A stretch of DNA of 64,000 nt from Bufo bufo. Lineage: Eukaryota > Chordata > Amphibia > Anura > Bufonidae. The DNA is taken from the NCBI RefSeq assembly GCF_905171765.1, contig NC_053391.1:194442559-194506558 (forward strand). Reading direction: 5' to 3'. The position numbers and the translations under genes are program-made. Under the pieces are notes generated by a model. The model saw nothing but the letters and a program-made list of their open reading frames with translations. It did no database searches and was not told where the DNA came from. Shown piece by piece: positions 20,442 through 32,619 of this stretch (positions are counted from its first letter, which is position 1; each line of letters starts with the position of its first letter).

Positions 20442-21390
20442 ACGTGGGCATTGGCTTCCAGTGCCAGATGGAGGCAAAAATGAATGTCCTTTTGGCCTCA
20501 AACCAAACAATGGGATTCTTAAAGCATTGGTGTAGAAGCTTCACACAAGTAACTTGATGTATATTACTACTTGCAAGTATACAGAATCAGACCAGTTTCT
20601 TCGTAAAGGCAAATTGCACCAATAATACATAATATAATATATATGACAAATTTGCAATCCTTAGATTGTGAGCCCCATTGGGGACATTTGGTTGCTAATG
20701 GTGATGCTAATGTCTGTAAAGCGCTGCGGAATATAGTAGTATAAAATAAAAGTGCATAAAATAAATAAATAAATAAAAGATTTGGAAACACTGACATGAG
20801 ATAGCATAAGTCGGCTGGGTCATGTTCATTGTTCATATATGGACATTCCAGTGGAGCTTTCCTAAGAAGAAAGGGAATCAGGGGCACCTAATTGCAGGCC
20901 CAGTTACTGAAAAGGCTGGTTAAAGAGGTTCTCCAGGAATTATTTAAAATGTCTGCCAACAACCTGGCCTTGAATGTGAGCAGGACTGGTTGCCACCACT
21001 TGCAGAGCTGTCTTAGGTGGTGAGGGGGCGGAGCTCTCTACACTGCTCTTCAATAGATGGTAATTAGAGATGAGCGAATTTCTAAAAAATTTGATTTGCC
21101 CGCTTCGCCAAATTTTCCGAAAAGATTTGATTCAATCCGAATTTATTTGTGGCGAATAGCTTTAAAAACAGCTATTTCCTTGTTGCAGAGAGCCTGTATA
21201 GTGGTGTATAACACTGTGCCTTGCAGTAACATGCAAACATGCATAGTGAGTCTGCTGTGGTAGTGAAACAATACTGTGAGTCAGTATGACACGCACATGA
21301 CAGGCGTCGCTCTTAGAATCACTGCACACTTCACTTATTTGGGCAGTTACGGGGCTAAAATTGACCAAATAACTCAAGTGTGAACTCAGC
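20442..21390. other. Non-coding stretch with a SINE/LINE tail
   Basis: At about 20,660-20,780 is the motif 'tgtaaagcgctgcggaatat' with preceding 'gtgagccccattggggac', ending in (ATAA)n: a common 3' tail of vertebrate SINEs or L2-like LINEs on the plus strand. From about 21,065 there is the hAT-MITE-like wording 'agagatgagcgaatttc'. The rest is unassigned. Confidence 0.5.
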
Positions 21391-21888
21391 CTAAGGCCTA
21401 TTGCACACGGACGTTTTTTTTCCCCGTTTACTGGCCGTTTTTTGCGTTCCGTATACGGTCCGTATACGGAACCATTCATTTCAATGGGTCCGCAAAAAAA
21501 ACGGAATGTACTCCGTATGCATTCCGTTTCCGTATTTCCGTTTTTCCGTTCCGTTTTAACATAGAACATGTCCTATTATTGCCCGCAAATCACAGTCCGT
21601 GGCTCCATTCAAGTCAATGGGTCCGCAAAAAAACGGAACACATACGGAAATGCATCCGTATGTCTTCCGTTTCCGTTCCGTTTTTTGCTGAACCATCTAT
21701 TGAAAATGTTATGCCCAGCCCAATTTTATCTATGTAATTACTGTATACTGTATATGCCATACGGAAAAACGGAACGGAAAAACGGAACAGAAACGGAAAC
21801 ACAACGGAAACAAAAAACGGAACAACGGATCCGTGAAAAACGGATCGCAAAACACTGAAAAAGCCATACGGTCGTGTGCAATAGGCCT
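21391..21888. mobile_element. Palindromic MITE, family A, long form
   Basis: Inverted ends 'ctaaggcctattgcacacgg' and '...cgtgtgcaataggcctaa'. The interior has repeated 'ttccgtttccgttccg' and 'caatgggtccgcaaaaaa' on both strands. It abuts the next MITE with no gap. Confidence 0.8.
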
Positions 21889-22126
21889 AAGGGTCCATTC
21901 ACACGTCCGTTGTTTCTTTCCTGATCTGTTCAGTTTTTTGCTGAACAGATCTGGACCAGATCTGGACCCATTAATTTTCAATGGGTCCTGAAAAAAATCA
22001 GACATTGAGCTGTCCGTTTTTTTCCAGGACCCATTGAAAATGAATGGGTCCAGATCTGGTCCAGATCTGTTCAGCAAAAAACGGAACAGATCAGGAAAGA
22101 AAAAACGGACGTGTGAATAGACCCTT
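21889..22126. mobile_element. Palindromic MITE, family B
   Basis: A near-palindromic 238-bp element with ends 'aagggtccattcacacgtcc' and '...ggacgtgtgaatagaccctt' and inner inverted copies of 'tgaacagatctggaccagat'. Family B also occurs at 29,738-30,040. Confidence 0.82.
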
Positions 22127-22690
22127 ACAGGTCGATGTTAGCACCAGGTATAAAGAACCGTGCAGACACCCAAGATCTTACTGTAGCGTGAAAGAGCGCA
22201 CTTCTTTTACACCGTCGTCAACTGATTTCACATAGATGTCTACAGAAGCTGTTCTATTAAACGCGTATACAAGTAGAGCCCCCTGACAGAGTGGAGAGGG
22301 TGTCAGCAGTAACTTTGAGTTGACGTCACTGATTATTTTGTCCTTCCTCTGATCCGTCAGAACAATAGCCCCCCCAAAAAAGGATCCTGTCTGTTGAGCA
22401 TCCGCCTTCACTCGGTCAGCATTTGGTCAGTAATCCATCAGTATTGCTAAAGCCAAAGAAAACAGGAGTGGATCCAAAACAGAGATGACACATGAATGGA
22501 ATATTTGTATGTTTTCTGTGTTTTGTACCCACTGCTGCTTTTGGCTACCAAATCAAAAGCCAATTCTGATGGGACCATACAGGCCTTACAGCTGCTACAC
22601 AGACAGGATCCGTTGTGTGTCTTATTTTTACTTCCGTCTGACAGATCAGAAGAAGGGTCAAATAAATGATGATGTCAACCAGGCCAAAAA
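22127..22690. other. Unassigned non-coding stretch
   Basis: No repeat unit or gene recognised. A 'ccgtcagaacaatagccccc' and 'gatccgttgtgtgtc' wording hints at degraded MITE sequence. Confidence 0.4.
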
Positions 22691-23010
22691 GGCAAAATAG
22701 TGGCCCAGTAATGGATTTGGCAGGGTGGGAGAACAGCTTGAGAAGTCCACAGAGTGTCCCAATGACATAGTGTTGAGGTAGCAGCAGCATGAGGAGACCA
22801 CAGAGTGGCCCAGTGACATAGTGGGGAGGTGGAAGCAGCAGCAGCATGATGAGACCACAGAGTGGCCCATTTACATAGTGTTGAGGTGGAAGCAGCATGA
22901 GGAAGCCACAGAGTGGCCCAGTGACATAGTTTTGAGTTAATAGCAGCATGAAGAGACCACAGAGTGTCAAGGTGATATAGTGTGGAGGTAACAGCAGCAT
23001 GAGGAGGCTC
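22690..23010. repeat. ~60-bp tandem repeat
   Basis: About five or six units reading 'agaccacagagtggcccagt' followed by 'gacatagtgttgaggt' and 'agcagcagcatgag'. Open frames of up to 164 residues across it on the minus strand are repeat artefacts. Confidence 0.8.
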
Positions 23011-23420
23011 CTCTCCCCCTTCCCCATAATGTCCCCCATAATATGCCAGTAAAAAAATGCCCCTTCTTACTGCCCCCAGCAGATGCCCCTAAAGTGCTCC
23101 TCTCCCCCATAATGTGCCAGTAAAAAATGCCCTTCTTAGTGCCACCAGATGCCCAAATAGTGCTCCACTCTCCCATAGTGGCCACAAATAATGCCCCATA
23201 ATGCCGCTCTCCCCTATAGTGCCTCCCCCCCCTTATTGCCACCAGATGCCATAATGCCCCTCATAATGTGTCTCAAAAGAAAAAGCCCCTTTAAAGCCCC
23301 TAGATGCCCCCATAGTGCTCCTCTCCCCCATGGTGCCCCCCCCCATAATGTGCCAGTAAGAAATGCCCCCATAGTTCCCCCCCCCAAAAAAAAAATGGGG
23401 CTGTAAGAAATGCCAGATGC
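23011..23420. repeat. ~30-bp minisatellite (ccccataatgtgccagtaaa)
   Basis: Degenerate units of 'ccccataatgtgccagtaaa' and 'aatgcccctt...agatgcccc'. This is a dispersed frog-type repeat; coding appearance is spurious. Confidence 0.75.
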
Positions 23421-23849
23421 AGACAGCTCCCCCCAAAAAACAAAAACAAAAAATAATACTTACCTTCATCAGCAGTGATGCGATGCAGGCCTCTTCCGGC
23501 CTGTGTCCCTGCTGTGTGCTGCCTGGCTCAGGCGGCGCTATAATAAGAATGCCTGCGGCCTATCAGAAGAACAGGGAAGGGAGACGCCTCTCCCTCCCCG
23601 TCGCAGTCCAGTCATTTGTATCGCTGTCCTGATGATGGCGATACAAATTAATATGGATATGAGCGCTTCCACAGTGGAAGCGCTCATCACCTATTGCCCC
23701 CACCACCACCACCGCCGACAACTATAACCAGGGCCACGCCGCCTGTGGTGATCGGCAGTTCGGCCCTGAGGGATAAAAAAAATAATAATATTGGCTGGTT
23801 GTTCTAGAGGGTCCAGACCTGCTGGACCCCCCCTGTAGGTGAGCCACTG
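23421..23849. other. Unassigned repeat interior
   Basis: Contains a short hairpin (gagcgcttccacagtggaagcgctc, 23,661-23,685) and a (CCACCA)n stretch. No gene recognised. Confidence 0.4.
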
Positions 23850-26800
23850 CTCAAAGGGCACAAGCAAATGGCAGGTGTCATAGGATCATCAAGAAATCGT
23901 TGATGGCCTTTCTCTGTTCATACAGTAGGTCCAACATATGGAAGGTGGAATTCCAAAAGGTGGAAACTTTGCATATTAGCCTATGTTGGGGGACGCCGTT
24001 CTGCTGCTGCAGCTCAAGGAGGGTGTGCTTGGCGGTGTACAATACTATTTACAGATGCCCAACTAGGCAGTAGAACCTGTCTTGACCCAGGTACAAATTA
24101 ATACTTCACTTTTATTATAATTCGCTAAAAATTAAACTGTACTGAACATGTGTGCAATTATATTCTTTAATTGAAATAGGACAAGACCAAAAAATTATAA
24201 ATTAAAAACACAATGCACCTCTGCACTGTAAGTGGCATGCAGTGCACAGTGAAAGTGTGAGAGATGTGCACTATCTCCCACCTTGTGTGGTTATGCACAA
24301 TTTGCTACTGGTGACTACACCGAGAAATTGACACTACCACAGCACCATGTGTGGCTCAATTGTAACAAACAGTATAGTTGTAATGACAACTTTATGAACT
24401 AGTAGGGGAGTAGTGATTAATCCCTCTACACACACAGGGCTTTGCTGATAGGAGGAGGCAGCAACGTTGGAAACCGTTACAGCCAACTTAGTGACCAGCA
24501 AATAGTCGCCCTGTTAGTTTAACAGTGAGACCGACACAACACCATCAATGTCTGGCCGCTAGGTGCTGATACAGTGGAGAGGCGCAGAGCAATTTAAAAT
24601 CTACAGCTGTCCCCCGACATGTTTCGCCAGTCTTCTGGCTTCTTCAGGGGCAATGGACAGCAATGCTGTCCATTGCCCCTGAAGAAGCCAGAAGACTGGC
24701 GAAACATGTCGGGGGACAGCTGTAGATTTTAAATTGCTCTGCGCCTCTCCACTGTATCAGCACCTAGCGGCCAGACATTGATGGTGTTGTGTCGGTCTCA
24801 CTGTTAAACTAACAGGGCGACTATTTGCTGGTCACTAAGTTGGCTGTAACGGTTTCCAACGTTGCTGCCTCCTCCTATCAGCAAAGCCCTGTGTGTGTAG
24901 AGGGATTAATCACTACTCCCCTACTAGTTCATAAAGTTGTCATTACAACTATACTGTTTGTTACAATTGAGCCACACATGGTGCTGTGGTAGTGTCAATT
25001 TCTCGGTGTAGTCACCAGTAGCAAATTGTGCATAACCACACAAGGTGGGAGATAGTGCACATCTCTCACACTTTCACCGTGCACTGCATGCCACTTACAG
25101 TGCAGAGGTGCATTGTGTTTTTAATTTATAATTTTTTGGTCTTGTCCTATTTCAATTAAAGAATATAATTGCACACATGTTCAGTACAGTTTAATTTTTA
25201 GCGAATTATAATAAAAGTGAAGTATTAATTTGTACCTGGGTCAAGACAGGTTCTACTGCCTAGTTGGGCATCTGTAAATAGTATAGTTAAATAACCTTAC
25301 CCAGGGTTGTCCCAAATAAAAATAAATGGCGGTGTACAAGTGGCTAAAGTGCATGCAAAGTTTGCTGGCCTTTTTTAGGATGTCTTGCAGGTGGGTGGAA
25401 GACTTCAGGAACTGCTTGACAACCAGATTGAACATGTGCGCCATGTAGGGCGCATGGCTAAGCCCTCCTTGACGCAGCGCCGACACCATGTTCTTGCCAT
25501 TGTCGGTCAACATGGTTCTGATTTTTAGTTGTCGCAGAGAAAGCCAGGATTCAATTTCTTGACACTGAGCAGTTCCTCCCCTGTGACTCAGTTCGCCCAA
25601 GCAAACAAGGTGTAGAACAGCGTGACACCGCGTGCCCTACACATGTGGTATGCTGGAGGAGCACTGTGAATTGTCCCTGCATTGGAGGCTGAGGACATGG
25701 TGGAGGATGAGGAGGCAGAGGCGGACATTGTCGCAGGATCAATAGCATGAGAACGTGGAGGCGGAAGCAGTGTCACCTGGCCAAGTTGATGGCTTGGCTG
25801 GGCAGGAACCACATTCACCCAGTGGGCCGTAAAGGATATGTATTGTCCCTGACCGTAGTTACAGCTCCACATCAAGGACTGGCCCAAATTCTGTTCAACA
25901 TATTTGTGCAGGGCTGGTACTTCCTTTTTGGTAAAGAAATTAAGGCTTGGGACTCTCCACCTCAGCCTGGCACAAGCCATCAGTTCTCTGAAAGGTGCAA
26001 AGTCCACCACTTGGAAAGGGAAGGACTCCATCACCAGCAACTTGGCCAGGAGCATGTTTAGCTTCTGCGTCGTTGGATGAGTGCACGCATACTGTTTTCT
26101 CTTGGAAATCGCTTCGGTGATCGATTACTGACAGAATGACTAATGAGGAGTAGGAGGGCGAGGAGCAGGAGCATCAAGACCGGTAGATGATGGGAAGGAC
26201 AGACAGCTCATTTCGGCTGAGGTGGTGGAGCCTTGACTGCCTTAAATCGGGTGCATTCCACTGGGTGATGCAGCGGTTGCAGGCTGGACCAACATATTTG
26301 AGCCACGGTTCTCCCAGGCCACTTTATGGTGACGCTGCATATGTTAATGCAGGGTCGTGGTGCCAACATTGGCACCCTGGCCACGCTTCACCTTCTGCCA
26401 CAGATTCGGAAAATGGCCATGTTCACCTCCTCCAGCGGCTTAAGAAAAAACTGCCACAACGCCGAGTAGGTGATTTTACCCCCAACACTCTGCACTGACT
26501 GACTGCTACTACCACTGCCTCTGTGAACCCCTGCACCACTACTTTCTGGGCAGGTAAGCTCCTGCGAAGCAGGTGGTCTACCCAGGGCACGTTTGGCTCC
26601 CAACATTACACTGCTGCCACCCTGCTGACTCCCGGCCACACTACAACTTGCTGGCTCTGCCGGTCCCTTACACGCAAGCTGCCACCCTCTTCTCCCGATG
26701 ATGATGAAGCCCCTTTATCACCCGGCTCCCAATTGCGATCGGCTACATCATTATCAAGTACTGTCTGCACGTCACTGATGTCCTCATCAACAGTTTCTGA

Positions 26801-27322
26801 GCCAGGAGCCTGACCTCTCACAACACCAGCTCCCATACCACTCTCCTCATCACTACTGGCCCGCCTACCGGAGGAAGCGGCGGATGTCTCCTTCACATCT
26901 TGGCTGGGCAGTAGCTGCTGACTGTCCTCTAGTAGATTGGCCTCACTGTATAGTGGAGCTGAGCCCACAGCATATAATACTTCTCTGGATGAGGGATCAG
27001 AAAAGGACAGAGGCAGAATGAGGACAGGTGAAGGCACAGGGCCTGCTCCCGGGCCATGCCAACATGTCTGACGAACCCATCGACTCTTGGCTGGGAATGT
27101 CTGATGTGACTTGGGACGAAGTGGATGACCGAGTCAACCATTCAAGAACCTCTGGGTTGCTGGTCAAAACATGACCGCTAGCTGACACTGGACGCTCAGG
27201 CCTCTGGAAATTACCCCTGATGCCACACCCCCTTACTCTGTTGCGACCTGTGCCTGCGCCAGAAACATTTAGGCCTCTGCCCCTCCCCTGAGCAAAGCCT
27301 GTCACTTCTCTGTCGGACATAC
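23850..27322 (-). pseudogene. hAT transposase relic A
   Basis: A decayed BED-finger hAT transposase in several frames. The glycine/arginine-rich N terminus (GFAQGRGRGLNVSG) is near 27,300, BED-like AVWQFFLKPLEEVNMAIF near 26,450, and a core with VVDFAPFRELMACARL and GQGQYISFTAHWVNVVP near 26,000-25,800. The second catalytic aspartate region TDNGKNMVSALRQGG with the C-x2-H-like HAPYMAHMFNLVVKQF lies near 25,450. After a 1.28-kb palindromic insertion the TFWNSTFHMLDLLYEQ block follows near 23,950. Acidic spacer sequence as in the intact copy is present. The C-terminal dimerisation region is missing. It resembles the intact protein at 51,134-54,520 but is clearly a different, older lineage. Confidence 0.85.
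24043..25326. mobile_element. Near-perfect palindrome (620-bp arms) with 13-bp target duplication
   Basis: Arms 24,043-24,662 and 24,664-25,283 are inverted copies around one central base (24,663). I see a single mismatch (near 24,252/25,074), so spacing is conserved without indels. After the right arm comes 43 bp ending 'caaataaaaataaa'. TGGCGGTGTACAA occurs at 24,030-24,042 and 25,327-25,339. Removing the insert and one 13-mer restores hAT relic A. A 13-bp duplication next to an A-rich tail is the mark of LINE-driven target-primed insertion and not of a DNA transposon. Confidence 0.85.
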
Positions 27323-27349
27323 TGTTAGATCAAATAGGTAAATAAAAAA

Positions 27350-27690
27350 GAGATGAAGAAACCCCAAAAAAGGCTGTAATTTTGTCACTTCACCACACAA
27401 CAGCAAATAATACTTTGTTTTCCCACAAATACACATCAAAAAAGGCTTTAGAACATATAACTGCACAGCTGGACGGCAAATAATACTTTTTTTTGCCACT
27501 AATACACGCCAACAAGGGTTGTAATTTTCTCACTTCACCACACAACGGATAATAAGCCCTTTTTTCCCCCACTAATACACAACAAAAAAGGCTTTACAAC
27601 ATATAACTGCACCGCTGAACAGAAAATAATACTTTTTTTTTGCCACTAATACACACCAAAAAGGGCTGTAATTTTCTAACTTCACAATTC
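27350..27690. repeat. ~110-bp tandem repeat upstream of hAT relic A
   Basis: About three units of 'aaaggctgtaattttctcac', 'ttcaccacacaacggc', 'aataatactttttttgccac' and 'taatacacaccaaaaa'. Diverged units also sit at 36,475-36,625. It lies just upstream of the relic A start, in its 5' leader. Confidence 0.8.
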
Positions 27691-28030
27691 AGTGTAATTT
27701 TTAATTAGCAACATTACTTGCACTATACCTCCTGTATAATGTTTGCGCGTCCTAAATATCAGTGACATTAATTCAGTGTAATTTTTTATTAGTCGCTGGT
27801 GACAGCGACATTACTTGTGCTATACCTCCTGTATAACATTTGCGCATCCTAAAATTATTTGTGACATTCAGTGTACTTTTTTCATAGACGCTGCGAACAG
27901 CGACATTATCTGTGCTACATCTCCTGTTTATCGTACGCACATCCTAAACATATCAGTGACATTCTGTGTACTTTATTTGCGCATACACTTACAAAACCTG
28001 TGCTACTGTATGTGTGACATACTTGCAAGC
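27690..28030. repeat. ~90-bp tandem repeat upstream of hAT relic B
   Basis: Three to four units of 'attcagtgtaattttttatt', 'gacagcgacattacttgtgc' and 'tatacctcctgtataa'. It occupies the 5' leader of relic B, back to back with the relic A array. Confidence 0.8.
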
Positions 28031-28927
28031 ATATATACCAATTAATATGCGCAAGGCAAACAGTAAGGGAGGGGGAAGTGGCCGTGCAGCTGATGGTGTG
28101 CGCAGAGGCCGTGGCCCTGGGTGCGGTGAAACTGCCTTCTGCTAGAGCACAAGAAACACACTCATCCACGATACCTGGAGTCAGGAGGATAACCAGAGTG
28201 AGAAAGTGGAAGAGGAGGTGGTGGACGATGAAGTCACTGACCCAACCTGGGAAGGTGGCAAGCCGAGTGAGGACAGTAGTACAGAGGGGGAGGGATCCTC
28301 AGCACCGCAACAGGCTGTAAAAGGCAGTGGGGTGGCAAAAGAGAGAAGGCAGGCCACACCAAACAGGCTGGGTCCTGTTACCCGGAGCACCCCCTTGCGG
28401 CAATCTCCCTTGCCAAGGGGTAGGTGTTCCGCAGTCTGGCGCTTTTTTGAGGAAAGTGTGGACGATAAAAGAATTGTAATTTGCAACCTGTGCCATACGA
28501 AAATGAGCAGGGGCATGAACACTAGCAACCTCACCACCACCAGCATGATCCGCTACATGGAATCAAAGCACCCTAATAGGTGGGCCGAACGCCTGGGTCC
28601 GCAATCAGTGTCTGCGGGTCACACCACTGCCTCCTCTTCCCCTGTGTTACGTGCTGGCCAATCCCCTGTCCAAGACGCAAGCCCGGATGCCTCCTGCCAT
28701 GCATCTGGATCTCCACAAGCACCATCAGCTAGCACATCCACTTCTCTGTCCCAGCACAGCATACAGATGTCTATACCACAGACTTTTTAACAAAAGCGCA
28801 AATATCCAGCCACCCACCCACAGGCCACAGCACTAAATGCTCACCTTTCCAAATTGCTGGCCCTGGAAATGTTGCCATTTAGGCTTGTGGATACTAAAGC
28901 TTTCCGCAGTCTGATGGCAGTGGCTGC

Positions 28928-30609
28928 TAGAGATGGCCTTGCGGTTCGCGGCGAACTTTGCGTGTTCGCAATTCGCCGAACATGCGAACATATGGAGAAA
29001 TTTGCGCCCGCCATATTCTTTTACATTGTGAAGAACTTTGACCCATGACACATCTATCAGGTGGTACATGACAGCCAATTGAGACATTTCAGCACATGGA
29101 CATACCCCCTACCTTAGAAACAAACCTGATCTGGCCGCCATTTTACATTCAGTGTTTTGCCAGTGTAGGGAGAGGTTGCTGTGTGGAGCAGGGATAGGCT
29201 GTTAGGGACACCAAACGCTAGCTAATAGCTTTTAAGCACTAGTATAGGTGTGCTATCGATATGTGTGATACACAGACGGGTGCGATATACTTATAATATA
29301 CTTTTATAATGAGTCAAAAACACATAGATCTATATAGTGATCACCTGGAAGTCAGGGGCCTAGGGGCTTATTAGGGCCATTTTTATATAGGGTAAGGTTC
29401 CGGACGGGGTTGCTCTTATCAGGGCGGGTGGTCTGTGGTTAGGCTATCAGGGCCAGAATAGCACCCCCCTGTAGGGCAATATCAGGGACAGTTCTTTGCC
29501 CACCCTGTCCTTCAATACCACATCATCATCTAGCCCAGGGATGGATGTTTTTTTGCTTTCCCTCCTGGATTCATCGATGTGCACTGGAACCCCCCGGATT
29601 GTGGTAGGACATATGGTTTCTGATTTGGTGCCTCCAAGCACCTGATTTAGTGCCACCGAGCACTTGTTATTGCCTACCACATCTATGCTTTTTGGTTAAC
29701 TTTAATAATTTCATTTCTTTTCATTTTGAAGGATATCTTTTCCATTCACACGTCCGTAAAATGGGTCCGCATCCATTCCACAATTTTGTGGAACGAGTGC
29801 AGCGCCATTAATTTTCAATGGAGCCGGAATATGCTGTCCGCGGATCCGCACTTCCGCATCTGTGCTTCCGTTTCCGCCAAAAAATAGAACATGTCCTATT
29901 CTTGTCCGCAATTGCAGACAAGATTAGGCATTTTCTATTATAGTGCCGGCGATGTGCGGTCCACAAATTGAGGAATACACATTGCCGGTGTCCGTGTTTT
30001 GCGGATCCGCAAAACACTTATGGACGCGTGAATGGACCCTCATAGTAAATTTATTAAAGGTTACGTTTTATCTTCATGTATATTCTAATGGATTGCCTTC
30101 CTTGTACAATGTTATAATATACTTTCTATGTTAGAAAGTATATTATAGTGCATTTGTATTGTGCGGCAGTTGTGTGCGGTTCTGCTGCGATACTTCAGGT
30201 ATATAGAAGGACAAGCATTATTGGAACAAATAATTTCTACTGGTGTGATATACCAGTTGTCCCCCCCAAAAAACAGATTGAAGCGGGGTGTTATATACCA
30301 ATATAGTGCATTGGGGTACTGTATAGTGCATTTGCGCATGCGCGTACGCGAAAATGATATTGCCGATATTTTGCATTGAAAACAAAAATGAATGGAAATC
30401 GCAAATTTGAATAATACATCTGGTATGTCACTGTCCATGTTGTGGGACTATTTGTGCACTTCAAGTAATTATTTCTTGGCTGCAAATATGAGCTGAAGGT
30501 TTTTCAGGTTCGCCTGCCATTAAAATGAATGGGACCAGCAGCGATATTGTGGTTCGCGAACATTTGATCGCGTTCGCGAACCGCCCCGGCAGATGTTCGT
30601 CCATCCCTA
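28928..30609. mobile_element. Non-autonomous hAT inserted in relic B
   Basis: Ends TAGAGATGG... and ...CATCCCTA, with inner 'gcggttcgcggcgaac' and its counterpart 'gttcgcgaaccgcccc'. Flanked by GTGGCTGC (28,920-28,927) and GTTGCTGC (30,610-30,617), an 8-bp duplication with one change. It carries a family B MITE, a perfect hairpin (aatatactttctatg / catagaaagtatatt, 30,116-30,148) and no coding region. Confidence 0.82.
29738..30040. mobile_element. Palindromic MITE, family B, nested copy
   Basis: Ends 'tccattcacacgtccgt' and '...acgcgtgaatggaccc', with 'catgtcctattcttgtccgc' inside. It lies within the non-autonomous hAT at 28,928-30,609. Confidence 0.72.
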
Positions 30610-32619
30610 GTTGCTGCCCTGCGTTACTCTGTCCCAAGCCGCCAATATTTTTCACGGTGTGCAGTCCCAGCTTTACACCAGCATGTGTCCCATAACATCA
30701 CCCGTGCCCTGACCAACGCAGTTATTGCAAAGGTCCAGGGACGCTACATTTCCCTGTCGGCACACTGGGTGAATGTTGTGGAGGCCGTAAGTGAGTCGTA
30801 CCCGGGGATGGCACAGGTACTACCGACGCCAAGGATTGCGGGCCCTACTTCCTTCAGGGTTTGCATTAGTGGCTGCAACCCCCCCTTCTCCTCCTCCGCC
30901 TCCTCCTCCACTTCCACCTCTGAATTATCATCTTGAAGCACCAGTCAGACATCCGTCAGTAGCTGGAAGCAGTGTAGCACTGCAGTGGGGAAGCGGCAAC
31001 AGGCCGTGCTTAAACTGATCTGCTTAGGTGACAAACAGCACACTGCCGCAGAGCTGTGGCAGGGGATAAAGGACCAGACTGATCTGTGGCTCTCGCCACT
31101 CAACCTTCAACCAGGCATTGTTGTGTCTGATAATGGCCGTAACTTGGTGGCGGCTTTGGAGCTCGGCAAGCTCACACACATACCATGCTTACCCCACATG
31201 TTAAACCTAGTGGTTCAGCGGTTTCTCAAAACCTACCCCAAATTGCCTGAACTGGTGAAGGAGCGCCGCGTGTATGCCCATTTCCGCAAGTCATCGACAG
31301 CTTCAGCCGGTTGTGCAAAGTGAACACGCGCTGGAAATCTATGTTCCACATGTTGGCTAGGCTTTACGAGCAGCAGAGGGCAGTAGTGGAATACCAGCTG
31401 CAACATGGTTGACGCCTTTCCAGTCGGCTTCCGCTCTTCACAAGCGACGAGTGGGCATTAATATCTAACCTCTGTGAGGTTTTAAGCAACTTTGAGGAAT
31501 CAACAAAGATGGTGAGTGGCGATAATGCTATTATCAGCGTAACCATCCCACTTCTGTGTCTACTCAAACGCTCGCTGCTCACAATTAAGGCGGACACTTT
31601 GCATGTGGAAGAGGAAATGGGGGAAGAAAGTACACCGGGTGATAGCCAGACCACCCTCAGTTTGTCTTCTCAGCGCGAATTGGATGATGATGAGGAGGAG
31701 GAGCAGGAGACGGTTGCCTCCTCTACAGAGGGTAGTACCCATGGAAGTTTTATTCCATCTGTTCAGCGTGGATGGGTAGGAGAGGAGGAAGAGGATGAGG
31801 AGATTGAAAGTCATCCTCCTGATGAGGACAGCAAAGTCTTGTCTGTTGGGACTCTGGCACACATGGCTGACTTTATGTTAGGCAGCCTTTCCCATGACCC
31901 TCACTTTGTACGCATTTTGGCCAACACCGATTACTGGTTGTTCACCCTTCTCGACCCCGGCTACAAAGAGAACTTCTCATCTCTCATTCCTGTGGTGGAG
32001 AGGTCGAACAAAATGGTGCAATACCAGAAGGTCCTTGTGGAAAAATTGCTCCAAAAATTTTCAGCTGAGTACGTAGTTCCTTGGCTAACTGTGGAGGGGA
32101 GATGAGGGGAACACACAACATTTCAAACAGAGGCAGGGCCACACTCTCCAAGGCTCGGGACAGTTTTATGACTCTCCGCAAGCACCCTCAACCTGATGCG
32201 CCGCCTAGTGTCACAAGGAGGGAAACATTTTGGAAGATGGTGAAGGAGTACGTAGCAGACCATCTCAATGTCCTCAGTGATCCCTCTGTGCCTTACAATA
32301 ATTGGGTGTCCAAGCTGAACACGTGGCACGAACTGGCACTTTACGCCTTGGAGGTGCTGTCCTGCCCCGCCGCCAGCGTTTTGTCAGAGAGTGTATTTAG
32401 TGCTGCTGGGGGCATTATAACTGATAAGCGCATCCGCCTTGATTGCCCCGACTTCTCTACTCCACCAGAGGAAAGCGGCTGAACATGAAGGCACTCTAAA
32501 TGTGGTTTTTATGATGTATTGAATACACTGTATTCCCATGCACCCCTTCCACTACTAAAAAGGGTATATGGTTTAATCTCCCTTTCTCATCCTCCTCCTC
32601 CATCATATCAACATGCTTA

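Larger units (their letters stand above)
28042..32482 (+). pseudogene. hAT transposase relic B
   Basis: A decayed BED-finger hAT transposase, interrupted at 28,928-30,609. Acidic N-terminal region EEEVVDDEVTDPTWEGG; BED finger SAVWRFFEESVDDKRIVICN with C-x2-C and later H residues (IRYMESKHP) near 28,430-28,580. The core resumes after the insertion with GRYISLSAHWVNVVEAV. GKRQQAVLKLICLGDKQHTA, IVVSDNGRNLVAALELG and HIPCLPHMLNLVVQRFLK give the second catalytic aspartate and the C-x2-H motif. Acidic spacers follow (DDDEEEEQE, EEEEDEEIES). The C terminus holds ALEVLSCPAASVLSESVFSA, where the usual SERVFS box reads SESVFS. Frames shift at least four times, so it is dead. Confidence 0.87.

Noticed and set aside
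22545..23039. 164-residue minus-strand frame with repeated LPPHYVTGPLCGLLM
   Set aside because: It follows the ~60-bp tandem repeat exactly; no family resemblance outside it.
26187..26813. Plus-strand frames opposite hAT relic A
   Set aside because: They are antisense to the recognisable BED-finger and acidic spacer regions of the relic.
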